Source: Anaerolineae bacterium
GTDB lineage: Bacteria > Chloroflexota > Anaerolineae > Aggregatilineales > Phototrophicaceae
Direction of reading: 5' to 3'
DNA: 55,229 bases
NCBI GenBank assembly: GCA_030950085.1
Contig: JAUZRW010000032.1
Coordinates: 1-55,229 of the forward strand
Shown here one piece after another: positions 7,055 through 15,662 of the stretch. Each line of letters starts with the position of its first letter. Within the stretch, counting starts at the first letter, position 1. The notes under the pieces were generated by a model that saw only the letters and a list, made by a program, of their open reading frames with translations, did no database searches and was not told the DNA's origin. The translations under genes were made by a program, and so were the position numbers.

Positions 7055-8605
7055 TTAGCTCTCACAAGTTGCATCCCACGCCAAACGATAGAGAGTCATA
7101 TTCGGTTGACCAATATTTTGTGTGATTTTCGCATCTGTCGAATAGATTTCACATAAACGGGGGTCATTGGGGTCGCGTCCGGGTATTTGGTCAGGAAAAC
7201 CGAAAAAATACGTTGCTTGATTATCTTGTAAATATTGCCACATAGCATTGGGGTCATCAATGAGAGGAATCACTTCTGGGCTGACTAATCCGGCAACATC
7301 CAATATGGGGCGTGATGCAAAATAACCAACTGCCCCGATATCATGGATGGCGAGTAATTCATCGTCGGGCAGATTATCGCGTATCCAATAGGCGGCTGTG
7401 ACCATCTCACTATCAATGATTGCCACATCAACGCGGTAGATTTGTATACCCCACGCGACAAAAATCAGATAAATGACAATCGTTGATAATACCAATACAC
7501 GAACGAGAGTTCGCTGTAAAAATGAGCGTCGCGTCCACGTTATCAGGCTAATAGTGCCAACAACACCCATCACAATTAATGTTGGCAGCGCCGGCATCAC
7601 ATAGCGCCCATGTTGATCCCATGCCGGAAGGCGTTCGGCGTAGAGGGCTATCAATGCCAGTGACCACCACAACGGCAACAGGTAAAAAATCACCTTGCGC
7701 CAATGCTGCTGTGTGACTATTCGTGCAATATAGGCAAGAATCCCCACTAGGAGCAAAAATTGTCCGCCTGCGAAAATGGCTTGTGTCAGTAAATAGAAAC
7801 GTCTGATATATGCAATATTTTCGCGGCGAATCGCAAATTGCACAAATTTAGCATCGGCAGTATTGGGGAGAATGCCACCTGTCAGTTGCAGATTGAGCCA
7901 CAAATAAGGTGAAATCGCTATGCCGAAACCAATCGCTGAACCCACTCCCCAGAAAATCACATTTTTGAGATTGCCCTGCGGTTGGACTATCAGCATCGTC
8001 AAAGCAATAATGCCACCGAGTACAATTCCTTCGGGGCGTGTGAGGGCTGCCAATGCCGTGACAACACCAAAAATCGCGCCTCGTAGCAGCAAGGGTTGAC
8101 TATCATGATGGCGCTCGCTATCTAATTCGCGCCATGCAAGGAAAATCAGCAAAAGTGACATCATGCCAAAAAGCATCGTTTCCATACCAGCCGCCGCCGC
8201 CCATAACAAATGCCATGTCATGATAAAGGCTAATCCCGTGATGAGTCCGGCGTGTTTTTCAGGTGATTGTTTGCCTGTAACAAGCCTATCTGCCAAACGT
8301 GCGCCTAACATGGCAGTGACTGTCAATGCCGCAATGCCGAGTCCGTGTGTCCAGAGTTTATAGGGAATACGCAAAAAGTAGCCGATTGCCAGTAGCACTG
8401 TATACAGTGGCGATGTTGAAGCCGCACTCGGTTCGCTGGGGATGAAAGCCCATTCGCCGTTTAATGCCAGATTGCGTCCGTAAGTTTGATGAATCCAGCT
8501 ATCATCTAATGGGAAGCCGCCCCCTGCGACCAGCACATAGATTGTTACTAGCACTACTGCCAAGAGCAAAAAATAGCCATCACGCCTAGTTACGCTCAAT
8601 TGCAT
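7055..8605 (-). CDS. GT-C-type membrane glycosyltransferase-like protein
   Basis: 516 residues with about ten or more hydrophobic segments. The first loop carries GFPLDDSWIHQTYGRNLA and PSEPSAASTSPLY. This DD-containing loop with a TSPL motif is seen in a family of polyprenyl-phosphate-sugar-dependent glycosyltransferases. The C-terminal domain faces outside and has VGYFASRPILDVAGL. It would transfer sugars to surface polymers; donor and acceptor are unknown. The ATG at 8605 is preceded by GGTGGAG and overlaps the upstream gene by 20 bases; a GTG at 8620 is the alternative. Last gene of a long overlapping minus-strand run. Confidence 0.75.
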   Translation of the reverse strand: MQLSVTRRDGYFLLLAVVLVTIYVLVAGGGFPLDDSWIHQTYGRNLALNGEWAFIPSEPSAASTSPLYTVLLAIGYFLRIPYKLWTHGLGIAALTVTAMLGARLADRLVTGKQSPEKHAGLITGLAFIMTWHLLWAAAAGMETMLFGMMSLLLIFLAWRELDSERHHDSQPLLLRGAIFGVVTALAALTRPEGIVLGGIIALTMLIVQPQGNLKNVIFWGVGSAIGFGIAISPYLWLNLQLTGGILPNTADAKFVQFAIRRENIAYIRRFYLLTQAIFAGGQFLLLVGILAYIARIVTQQHWRKVIFYLLPLWWSLALIALYAERLPAWDQHGRYVMPALPTLIVMGVVGTISLITWTRRSFLQRTLVRVLVLSTIVIYLIFVAWGIQIYRVDVAIIDSEMVTAAYWIRDNLPDDELLAIHDIGAVGYFASRPILDVAGLVSPEVIPLIDDPNAMWQYLQDNQATYFFGFPDQIPGRDPNDPRLCEIYSTDAKITQNIGQPNMTLYRLAWDATCES

Positions 8606-10184
8606 AGAGAGTCGCTCCACCTAATTCAATATCTATTGGGGTCAAGAAATTTGGCACAGTCTCAAAGAGCATCGGGTCAGGGATACCCCCATTTTCGAGA
8701 ACGAGATAATCAATAGCGTAGCGTTCAGCAACTTCAAGCGCGATTGCTGGCGATTCGTTGGGGACAACGACTCCACCAATGCCGGTATAATAATACAACT
8801 GCGCCGGGTCATTAATCATCACTCGTGCGTTTTCTGGAATTGACTCGGCAAGTATTCGATAAAATTGAGGGTTACGAGTCGTGAAGCGTGCCGCAAGTGC
8901 AATTTGTAAGCTGAGGAAAATGATTATCAAGACAACGAAGCTAGAAAATAGCGGTTTGGCTATCTGTGGCTTCCATTTACGGCGAAACTTGACCACCCAA
9001 TCAATACTATCATCAATGCCCAATAGCCCTAGAATCGCCCAAAATGGCATTAAAGCAGCCGCAGCATGAAATAACCCACCCCTTACACCCGGAAACGGAA
9101 AAACTAGGGCAAATGCTAGATGAATGCCGAGCGCGAATATCCAGACAGGGCGCAGAAACGCATCATGTCTGCGTCGCCACAAGGCAATCAATATGAAAGG
9201 CGCGAGAACGATGATGCCTTCAATGGCGATGAAATTGATGATTGCCCCTTGTCCACTGAAAAGCCCCCATACACGAGTCTCAACAAATAGACTGCTACCG
9301 TCTGCGAACAAGGTTTCTGCTGAGGCATCCGGCGGATAGCTAAAAAGGTCATTGTAGCTGGTATACCATGCACCCTGCGTCCCACCAACGGGTAGCACTG
9401 TGCCGATGGTGTTCAAGTTGCGAATCAGCCACGGTGACATTGCAGCGAGATAGGCTACTGTAAATATAACGAAGCAGATAACCCGTTTTCGTAGGGGCGT
9501 AGCGTGCTGCGCCCTCTTTCTGAGCCAAGCCCATATGTCCAATGGGAAAAATAATACCGACCACCCGACTAGCAACATCATTAATCCATCAGAACGAATG
9601 AGGTGCGAGAAAGCCGCGAAGATTCCAGCGAATACCCACCAACGCACGTTATTTTTCTCTGATGATATGCCAAGTCCGATAAATGCGAGTGTCATTCCAC
9701 CGAAAAAAGCATAGGGCGCAAAAGTATCGGCTTGTCCCCAAAAACGCATGAAAAACCCACCAAAAAGGACAACAATTCCCGCTTGCCACGCATGACGCGA
9801 AGAACCCCCTAATCGCCATCCGAGCCAGTAAGCAAGCAAAGATGCTCCCCATAGACAGAGTGCCAGTCCGATTTTTGCGGCAGCATAAGTCGCGCCAAAG
9901 ATAACCATGCCGAGTGCAGCAATGAGTGTTGTTCCCGGCATCCAATACAAATGTGATGGTGCAGGGAGTGAATCCGATGCGCCGATGTATGTCCAAAGAT
10001 AATCATCGACAAAGCCATCGCCCTCAGCGACACGCACTGCCGCGTTATAGTGATAGAAAGAATCCGTATAACCCGGCTGTTGACTGAAATAGAATACAAT
10101 CACAAACGCTGCAATGAGGGAGGCAAGGACATAAATCCGTATGCCGAGACCTCGTAATCGAAATGGAGTCTGCTTCTTTTTCAT
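8586..10184 (-). CDS. GT39-like membrane glycosyltransferase
   Basis: 532 residues with repeated hydrophobic helices. The first extracytoplasmic loop (TDSFYHYNAAVRVAEGDG, then YWMPGTTLIAAL) and the overall plan fit the ArnT/PMT-type GT-C fold, with a small outer C-terminal domain. Substrates are unknown. The start overlaps the stop of the upstream gene as ATGA, indicating translational coupling. A member of the dispersed hairpin family (9491-9515) lies inside this gene and is translated as part of KRAQHATPLRKR (about residue 225), in a loop between membrane helices, without breaking the frame. Confidence 0.75.
   Translation of the reverse strand: MKKKQTPFRLRGLGIRIYVLASLIAAFVIVFYFSQQPGYTDSFYHYNAAVRVAEGDGFVDDYLWTYIGASDSLPAPSHLYWMPGTTLIAALGMVIFGATYAAAKIGLALCLWGASLLAYWLGWRLGGSSRHAWQAGIVVLFGGFFMRFWGQADTFAPYAFFGGMTLAFIGLGISSEKNNVRWWVFAGIFAAFSHLIRSDGLMMLLVGWSVLFFPLDIWAWLRKRAQHATPLRKRVICFVIFTVAYLAAMSPWLIRNLNTIGTVLPVGGTQGAWYTSYNDLFSYPPDASAETLFADGSSLFVETRVWGLFSGQGAIINFIAIEGIIVLAPFILIALWRRRHDAFLRPVWIFALGIHLAFALVFPFPGVRGGLFHAAAALMPFWAILGLLGIDDSIDWVVKFRRKWKPQIAKPLFSSFVVLIIIFLSLQIALAARFTTRNPQFYRILAESIPENARVMINDPAQLYYYTGIGGVVVPNESPAIALEVAERYAIDYLVLENGGIPDPMLFETVPNFLTPIDIELGGATLYAIERN
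9491..9515 (+). repeat. GTAGGG-family hairpin inside a coding sequence
   Basis: Reads GTAGGGGCGTAGCGTGCTGCGCCCT: the family lead GTAGGGGC followed by a short stem, very close to the intergenic copy at 48138-48162. It is in frame within the glycosyltransferase gene on the other strand. Confidence 0.65.
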
Positions 10185-11485
10185 ACAGCGACAGCTTCCG
10201 CTTGCAAGCGGTCATGCGAATCAGTCCACCACATTTTGCGTGTTATCAGCAGCAACATAAAAACCAGTATCGGTGTTGGTAGATAAATCGTCGGATGCTC
10301 AAATTCGCCATCAACTGTTAAGAGAAAATGCGCCCACTGCTGCACGAAGAAAAATGCTAAAATCCCCAAGACGTAGAGACTAGCCCCGCGTCTGCGATAA
10401 GTTGTTGTCAGCCAACGTAGATAAAAAATGAGGGGTATGAAAAATACGACAAAATGCGGTGATGCAGTGCGCGGCGCGACCAAGTGCGTAATCGTTAGAG
10501 TCATCACGATTGTCCACATGAAACGTTCTTGCTTACGCTGAATCAGCGCAACGAACCATGTCCACAGCATATAAATATAGAAAATTGCAGCGATGAAAAA
10601 TTCGATTATTCCGCCATAGCCACCATTGACTTGCCATAAACCTGTATCGGGATTGATGCCGAGCCATAACCCATTAGAAATCACCCAAACGGGTCCGCCA
10701 ATTTGTGTATAGCCTGTATAAAGCCCGACTTGCCCTAGCCAATCATTGAGCCATGAGGGTTGAAACGCAAACGACGCTATCATCAGTACAACGAAACTCA
10801 CAATGGATGAAATCACGAATTGCCAGTGTTTTTGGCGGATGCCCCATAAGCCAAGCAACGGCACAATCAAATAACCCATTTGCGGCTTAAGCGTACTCAA
10901 TGCCAATAGAACTCCGGCGGTTTTGTCATGTTTGCGCCCTAATGCCCAGATAACCCCAACTTCTAGCAAATAGACCAGCAATCCCGGCTGACCGAGAATC
11001 AATCCGCGTGCTGGAAAATACGATAAGAGCGTAAACAGAATCAGCCCACCTAAAACAAGCGGCGCAGGCTTCCACTGAAAATGGTCAAATAACATAATGA
11101 GGGCAATGATTAACGAGGCTTCTAGTAAGACCATCCAGATTGCCGATGCCCATGCGTAACTGATACCGACAATTGGCAATAGCAAGAACACGGTATAAAA
11201 GGGATAGGCAAAAAAGCCGGGGTCTTCTAATTCTGCGCTAGGTCGCCCATAAATTGCCCGTTGGATATTGAGACTCGCTTCTTCGCTATAAGGATTGAGT
11301 CCATCTACCCAATAAGAGCGTGCGCCTTCCCATCGAGATAGAAAATCATTGAGTCCCGGAAAGGGTTTGGTGAAAGTGTTATAGGTTACAATGACGGTTA
11401 CGATAAATATCGTTAGCCCGATAGCAAGAAAAATTAAATTGCGAATGAGGTTGTTGGATGAATCGTTTTTAGCTTTTACTGTCAT
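10181..11485 (-). CDS. GT87-like (DUF2029) membrane mannosyltransferase family protein
   Basis: About 434 residues, highly hydrophobic. The first outer loop holds FPGLNDFLSRWEGARSYW followed by GLNPYS. Later come FFAYPFYTVFLLLP, a GQPGLLVYLL segment and LALSTLKPQMGYLI, the pattern of the DUF2029/GT87 family of polyprenyl-phosphomannose-dependent transferases. The specific sugar is inference. The ATG start overlaps the preceding stop as ATGA, and its own stop overlaps the next start the same way. A TTG two codons upstream (11491) is possible but unnecessary. Confidence 0.8.
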   Translation of the reverse strand: MTVKAKNDSSNNLIRNLIFLAIGLTIFIVTVIVTYNTFTKPFPGLNDFLSRWEGARSYWVDGLNPYSEEASLNIQRAIYGRPSAELEDPGFFAYPFYTVFLLLPIVGISYAWASAIWMVLLEASLIIALIMLFDHFQWKPAPLVLGGLILFTLLSYFPARGLILGQPGLLVYLLEVGVIWALGRKHDKTAGVLLALSTLKPQMGYLIVPLLGLWGIRQKHWQFVISSIVSFVVLMIASFAFQPSWLNDWLGQVGLYTGYTQIGGPVWVISNGLWLGINPDTGLWQVNGGYGGIIEFFIAAIFYIYMLWTWFVALIQRKQERFMWTIVMTLTITHLVAPRTASPHFVVFFIPLIFYLRWLTTTYRRRGASLYVLGILAFFFVQQWAHFLLTVDGEFEHPTIYLPTPILVFMLLLITRKMWWTDSHDRLQAEAVAV

Positions 11486-13083
11486 GAACAATCCGTTGTG
11501 TTGTTTCCTGTACCATTGCTGTAGACATACACATTCAAATCATTGAACTGTAGCGTTTCATCGGCTGTGAAATGAGTCGCTAACCAATCAAAATTATCTT
11601 GTAAATCGGTAATTCCTGCTGCGGCATATTCTTCTTCGGCACGTTGTAGTGTGACAAACCAGATGCGATTTGCCCCGGCTGCTGCTTGCTGGATACAATC
11701 ACTTTCGCGCACACCAAGAACGGCTTGTGTCGATGGGTCGAGTGTATCTTCCGCGCTGCCTTGTGTATCGGCGATAAAACGTTGTGTGATATCGGGCGCA
11801 TAAACTTCTGCTGCCAGCACTGTTAATTTATTCATGTGGATGACGACATCGCCCTCTTCAAGATTATCATGGATTGTGTCCATTGCAGCGTTAACGGGCG
11901 AATATGGGAAAGTATCGACTTGATATTGCGCCCAATCGCCAATGACAAATACGACAGCGACTATCAACATCAGCAACCCTTGAATCAGGCACGGCATTGC
12001 GGCACGGGTGAACAGCCATGCCAAGAGCAAATAGAGCATCATCACAGTAGCGATGAGTGCGCGTTCCAGATAAACCGGCACAATCTGCGAAAAACCCCAC
12101 ATGAAGACTATCGGCGCGATAAAGAGCCACAATACGAGCAAAATATTACTGTTGTCAGAGTCACTTTTGCGGCGTGGGCGGCGTATGTAAAAGCCAATTT
12201 GTAGTAATATCCACACAACAAGAAATAATGCCCCACCGTAGACTATCAACGCCTGTGTAATTGCAAATTCGTGAAAACCACCCATGAAAATACCGAGCGA
12301 AATAAGGGGTTGGGCAAGTGTCGGGCGATTAATCCAGTAATTGCTATTGAGGTTAGATAATTGTGTCGGTAAGTTGAAAAGAAAGGGTGAAAATATGATA
12401 ATTGCGAGTGTTGCGCCAACTGTCACCCCTGCGATAGTGCGCCAATCACGTTTGATGAAGGGGATGAGTCCTAATGCGACAAGGTAAAATGCGGCTAGAT
12501 ATTGGGTGTGCATTGCCAATCCTGCCAATATACCGAATGCAATCCACCACAGCCAAGATTTTGATTTTTCATTTTCAGGCGTATCAGTCCCTCCCCTGTG
12601 TTCGGGGGAGGTTAGGAGGGGGTTGGGTTTTCCACGTATATAACACCATGTCGCCCCCATTAGGAGAAGTGCCAATAGCGAATACATGCGTGTTTCTTGT
12701 GAATATTGCAGATGAAAGGGCGCAACAGTCACAATAAAGGCGGCGACTAATCCCGTTTTTTTGCTGAACAAATCACGCCCGATGAGGTACATCATGCCGA
12801 TAGTAGCGACTCCCGTTGTGACACTCCACAGGCGCACAGCGAAGGCAGTATCGCCAAAAAATATCATCCAACCCTTGAGCGATAAGTAATACAGCAAGGG
12901 GTGTTCTACAGCATTGACTGTACCCGATAGCATGGTACTCACATCGCTCTGTGCGAAGAGAACACTAAACGCCTCGTCGTACCACAAGCTATGGTCAGCT
13001 AGACTCAGCAAGCGCAACATCAGTGCAAGTGTGAGAATAGCAAGTAAGGGAAGGTTAATTTGTTTTTTTATTCTGCTCTGCAT
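11482..13083 (-). CDS. GT39/ArnT-like membrane glycosyltransferase
   Basis: 533 residues. The first loop has HSLWYDEAFSVLFAQ and VEHPLLYYLSLKGW, and the second FHLQYSQETRMYSL, all hallmarks of PMT/ArnT-like GT39 enzymes that use polyprenyl-linked sugars on the outer membrane face. About 12 transmembrane segments are followed by an outer C-terminal domain. A repeat-derived insertion (12587-12627) adds a Pro-, Gly- and Glu-rich loop around residues 153-168 (NPLLTSPEHRGGTDTP), absent from typical relatives as far as I can judge. The start overlaps the end of the Mrr-like gene by 29 bases and lacks a clear ribosome binding site. Confidence 0.85.
   Translation of the reverse strand: MQSRIKKQINLPLLAILTLALMLRLLSLADHSLWYDEAFSVLFAQSDVSTMLSGTVNAVEHPLLYYLSLKGWMIFFGDTAFAVRLWSVTTGVATIGMMYLIGRDLFSKKTGLVAAFIVTVAPFHLQYSQETRMYSLLALLLMGATWCYIRGKPNPLLTSPEHRGGTDTPENEKSKSWLWWIAFGILAGLAMHTQYLAAFYLVALGLIPFIKRDWRTIAGVTVGATLAIIIFSPFLFNLPTQLSNLNSNYWINRPTLAQPLISLGIFMGGFHEFAITQALIVYGGALFLVVWILLQIGFYIRRPRRKSDSDNSNILLVLWLFIAPIVFMWGFSQIVPVYLERALIATVMMLYLLLAWLFTRAAMPCLIQGLLMLIVAVVFVIGDWAQYQVDTFPYSPVNAAMDTIHDNLEEGDVVIHMNKLTVLAAEVYAPDITQRFIADTQGSAEDTLDPSTQAVLGVRESDCIQQAAAGANRIWFVTLQRAEEEYAAAGITDLQDNFDWLATHFTADETLQFNDLNVYVYSNGTGNNTTDCS
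12587..12627. repeat. GC-rich repeat inserted in frame in a glycosyltransferase gene
   Basis: Plus strand reads CCCTCCCCTGTGTTCGGGGG then AGGTTAGGAGGGGGTTGGG. The same C-run/G-run structure (TTCGGGG-A-GG..TAGG.GGG..GGGTTGG) is seen, in inverted orientation, at 14295-14393. It encodes an extra loop in the GT39-like protein. Confidence 0.6.
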
Positions 13084-13687
13084 CTTGGAAATCTTGTATC
13101 CATTGACTCAATATATCTCTATCAACCAATTGTACGTTATTCGATTTTGCTAATTTGTGTGCGCCCGGTTGATAATAATTGGTTGTTACGACCATTGTTC
13201 GATTACATTTGTAATGATTCATTCCTGCCACAACATCACTAACAGCATTACGGGGAACTTTATTGGAATAGCGTTTGCATTGTATCGCTAGTTTTTCCTC
13301 ACCTTTTTCTGCAATTACATCAACACCTAAATCACCCGAACCAGTTGTTACCTTCACCTTGTAACCTCGATGTTTTAGTAGTAATGCAACATACGTTTCA
13401 AAATCACGACCTGACATTTCATCAACATTGGCAAGTTTCAATGACTTCATTCGCCTTGTGTAGGATGCCGAACCGGGTCCACCTCGAATTTCTTGAATAA
13501 CTCCCAAAACAATTAACATCGGAAGAGACACACTGATGCAACTTATGATTCCACCTAATCCAAATAATTGCATCTCATAGTTCTTATCAAGCAAAATAGC
13601 AACATAAAGTACAGCCACTAACCAAATTAATGCTATCGCATTTTGCAATGTATCTTTCTGCTTACGGCGTTTGCGCCGTTTCGTCAT
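13055..13687 (-). CDS. Membrane-anchored Mrr-like restriction endonuclease-domain protein
   Basis: 210 residues. A basic N-terminus (TKRRKRRKQK) precedes two hydrophobic helices (about 15-33 and 42-64), then an Mrr-type PD-(D/E)xK nuclease domain (about 90-200) follows: FETYVALLLKHRGYKVKV, GSGDLGVDVIAEKGE with candidate catalytic Asp123, and AIQCKRY with Gln136 and Lys138. MVVTTNYYQPGAHKLA and LVDRDIL complete the domain. Related proteins cleave modified or foreign DNA, but no methyltransferase or partner nuclease is present. It sits within the glycan operon, one base after the helical unknown gene and overlapping the next GT39-like gene. GGGGGAT precedes the ATG. Confidence 0.85.
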   Translation of the reverse strand: MTKRRKRRKQKDTLQNAIALIWLVAVLYVAILLDKNYEMQLFGLGGIISCISVSLPMLIVLGVIQEIRGGPGSASYTRRMKSLKLANVDEMSGRDFETYVALLLKHRGYKVKVTTGSGDLGVDVIAEKGEEKLAIQCKRYSNKVPRNAVSDVVAGMNHYKCNRTMVVTTNYYQPGAHKLAKSNNVQLVDRDILSQWIQDFQDAEQNKKTN

Positions 13688-13688
13688 T

Positions 13689-14225
13689 TTATCCCCCTAT
13701 CAATTTCTTGATTCGATTGTCCACATTTTTAGCCTTTTCTGCCAGTAAATCATCTTTCCGACCTGCCCAATCATTGAGCAAGGCGGAAATATCATGCACT
13801 TTGAGAGTCGGAATTATAGCATCGCCCCTGTTGCGGATTGCGCCTTCAAGGGCAATGAGAGCTTGATAGGCGGCGGCAGTGTTCAGTTTTGCACCGATTT
13901 CTTGGAGCAATGTCAGCAAGGGTTCAATCAAAATTTTGGGTTGAGTGTTACTCAGTGAAAAGAAAAAACTATCTGCTTGTTTGGGATGATTTTTCACGAG
14001 TTGTAGCAGATAAATCACAGTATCGGTTTGGCGTGTTTCGTTTAATGTGAGGCGCAACAATTCACGAGATAGTGACTCTTCGTAAATATCGCTATCGGGT
14101 ACAACGTGTGGATTGTGGCGTTGCAAAATTAGCCCTATCTGAAACAGGGCATTTTGTTGCTTATCGTAATCAGTAGAAATGGCATCGCGCAGGAGAGCTT
14201 CCCATGCTTGCATAATACGGCTCAT
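13689..14225 (-). CDS. Hypothetical helical protein
   Basis: 178 residues, with no signal peptide or membrane helix, predicted almost wholly alpha-helical (LLRLTLNETRQTDTVIYLLQ, LIEPLLTLLQEIGAKL). I recognise no domain; the helix-pair spacing is compatible with an ARM/HEAT-like fold but that is speculative. The ATG follows AAGGAAA. One base separates it from the Mrr-like nuclease gene, so the two are probably co-translated and may work together. A GC-rich repeat fills the space upstream. Confidence 0.65.
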   Translation of the reverse strand: MSRIMQAWEALLRDAISTDYDKQQNALFQIGLILQRHNPHVVPDSDIYEESLSRELLRLTLNETRQTDTVIYLLQLVKNHPKQADSFFFSLSNTQPKILIEPLLTLLQEIGAKLNTAAAYQALIALEGAIRNRGDAIIPTLKVHDISALLNDWAGRKDDLLAEKAKNVDNRIKKLIGG

Positions 14226-14294
14226 TGATTTTCCTTATGTGGTCGATTCCAATTTGTTTTTGGTCAGCAATGCAGTTCTATAATTCACTACAGA

Positions 14295-14393
14295 GCCAAC
14301 CCCACCCCCTAGCCCCCTCCCCGAATTCGATGAGGGGGAATCATGTCTCCCCTGAATTCGGGGGAGATGTCGCGCCAGCGACAGAGGGGGTTG
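14295..14393. repeat. GC-rich repeat array in intergenic gap
   Basis: The 177-base gap between two minus-strand genes is mostly a run of C-blocks, two GAATTC-centred G/C palindromes (CCCCGAATTCGATGAGGGGG and TCTCCCCTGAATTCGGGGGA) and a GTCGCGCCAGCGAC palindrome. It is related to the in-frame insert at 12587-12627. No open frame of note. Confidence 0.6.
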
Positions 14394-14402
14394 ATAATCA
14401 TA

Positions 14403-15662
14403 TCATTTTATCGCCAATTCAGGGTTCGGTGATTGCCGTAATTTACGATAAAAAGCGACGCAAATCCCCAGCAATAGCGATGTTCGCAAGACGACGACTA
14501 GCACCCATGGTAAATATATCAGGCTACCGAGTTCCAATGGAATATCAGCCGAGCGAATCAAAATGAGTGGGTATTCGACAAAGGCGAGTATACTCAACAT
14601 GACTGCTACTAGAACAGCATTGCGTGTCGGATAAACCAGCAATAATAACGGCAAAATCTGTGTCAACCACTGTGGCGACCAGCCCTGTGATTGCAAATAG
14701 AATATCAGGAGTGTAATGCCAATGAAAGCCACCATACCGATTTCGTCCATGCGCCGTGTCCGCAAAAAGACAAATAGACCAACTGCGGCAGCTAGTCCAA
14801 AGCGCAAAATCGAGGGGACTCGTGAAGGATTACTATCGCCTGTTGTCTCATTCACACCATCTGCCAGAAAATGAGTTTCGATTTCACCAAAATTACCTGT
14901 CGTGTGATTGCCGTCGATAATTGCCCACACGGTTTGATAACTCGGTTTGCCGAATTGTGCTGTCAATGACACTAGCGTTAGGTCACTGTTGATAGCGAAT
15001 AACGGCAAGTAAGCCAACACGAATAATCCGACAGCAACGCTAATATAACGAATCGTTCGTTGTGGCTTGAGGAAACGCAGCGCCGCGCCAAATATCAAAA
15101 ATGGGACAAATTTTGTCAATGCGCCAAGTGCAATCATCGTTGCCGAGCGCATATCTTTCTGAATCAGTAAAAGCCAGATTCCAAGCAAGAAAAAAAACGT
15201 CACCAGTGAATCGAAATTCCACCACATAAAGACCGCCGGAGCAGCCATTAGCGCATAAATCCATGCTAAAGCTGTGCCTGTAACCTCGCTATGAAGTCGT
15301 GTGCCGATTTTTCGTATCATGATGAGGACACCGACTTCCGATAAAATCATGATTGCACCCAGTACCATTGACCAAGAATTGAAGTTCACATTCTCGCCCA
15401 ACAATGTATAAACACCCGTTGTCGTCAGAAACCACACAGGCGGAAATTCACTCCACCAATCACGGAAGGGGTATTGTCCTTCATCCGCTAATGAAGCGAG
15501 TGCATAATGATATTGTCTATCACCACCGACTCCGACACCGCGTTCATTGCCTTCTAGCAAAAATGGTTCATAGCCAATCAGCAAAATCACACGAAAGGCG
15601 ATGAATAAAATCAGCAGCAGTTGAAAATCACCCAGCAATCTACCGAGTTCATTACTCTTCAT
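14403..15662 (-). CDS. GT-C-type membrane glycosyltransferase-like protein
   Basis: 419 residues with about ten hydrophobic segments. The first outer loop has GDRQYHYALASLADEGQYPF, then FPPVWFLTTTGVYTLLGE. A later GALTKFVPFLIFGAAL resembles the DUF2029/GT87 segment 'laal.K..P'. This suggests a lipid-linked-sugar-dependent transferase, though the assignment is looser than for the gene at 10181. The ATG at 15662 follows AAGGATAG and overlaps the upstream gene by 11 bases; a GTG at 15668 is the alternative. Confidence 0.7.
   Translation of the reverse strand: MKSNELGRLLGDFQLLLILFIAFRVILLIGYEPFLLEGNERGVGVGGDRQYHYALASLADEGQYPFRDWWSEFPPVWFLTTTGVYTLLGENVNFNSWSMVLGAIMILSEVGVLIMIRKIGTRLHSEVTGTALAWIYALMAAPAVFMWWNFDSLVTFFFLLGIWLLLIQKDMRSATMIALGALTKFVPFLIFGAALRFLKPQRTIRYISVAVGLFVLAYLPLFAINSDLTLVSLTAQFGKPSYQTVWAIIDGNHTTGNFGEIETHFLADGVNETTGDSNPSRVPSILRFGLAAAVGLFVFLRTRRMDEIGMVAFIGITLLIFYLQSQGWSPQWLTQILPLLLLVYPTRNAVLVAVMLSILAFVEYPLILIRSADIPLELGSLIYLPWVLVVVLRTSLLLGICVAFYRKLRQSPNPELAIK

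Noticed and set aside
13055-13687. A complete restriction-modification system
   Set aside because: Only an Mrr-type nuclease domain is present; no methyltransferase or specificity gene is found nearby.
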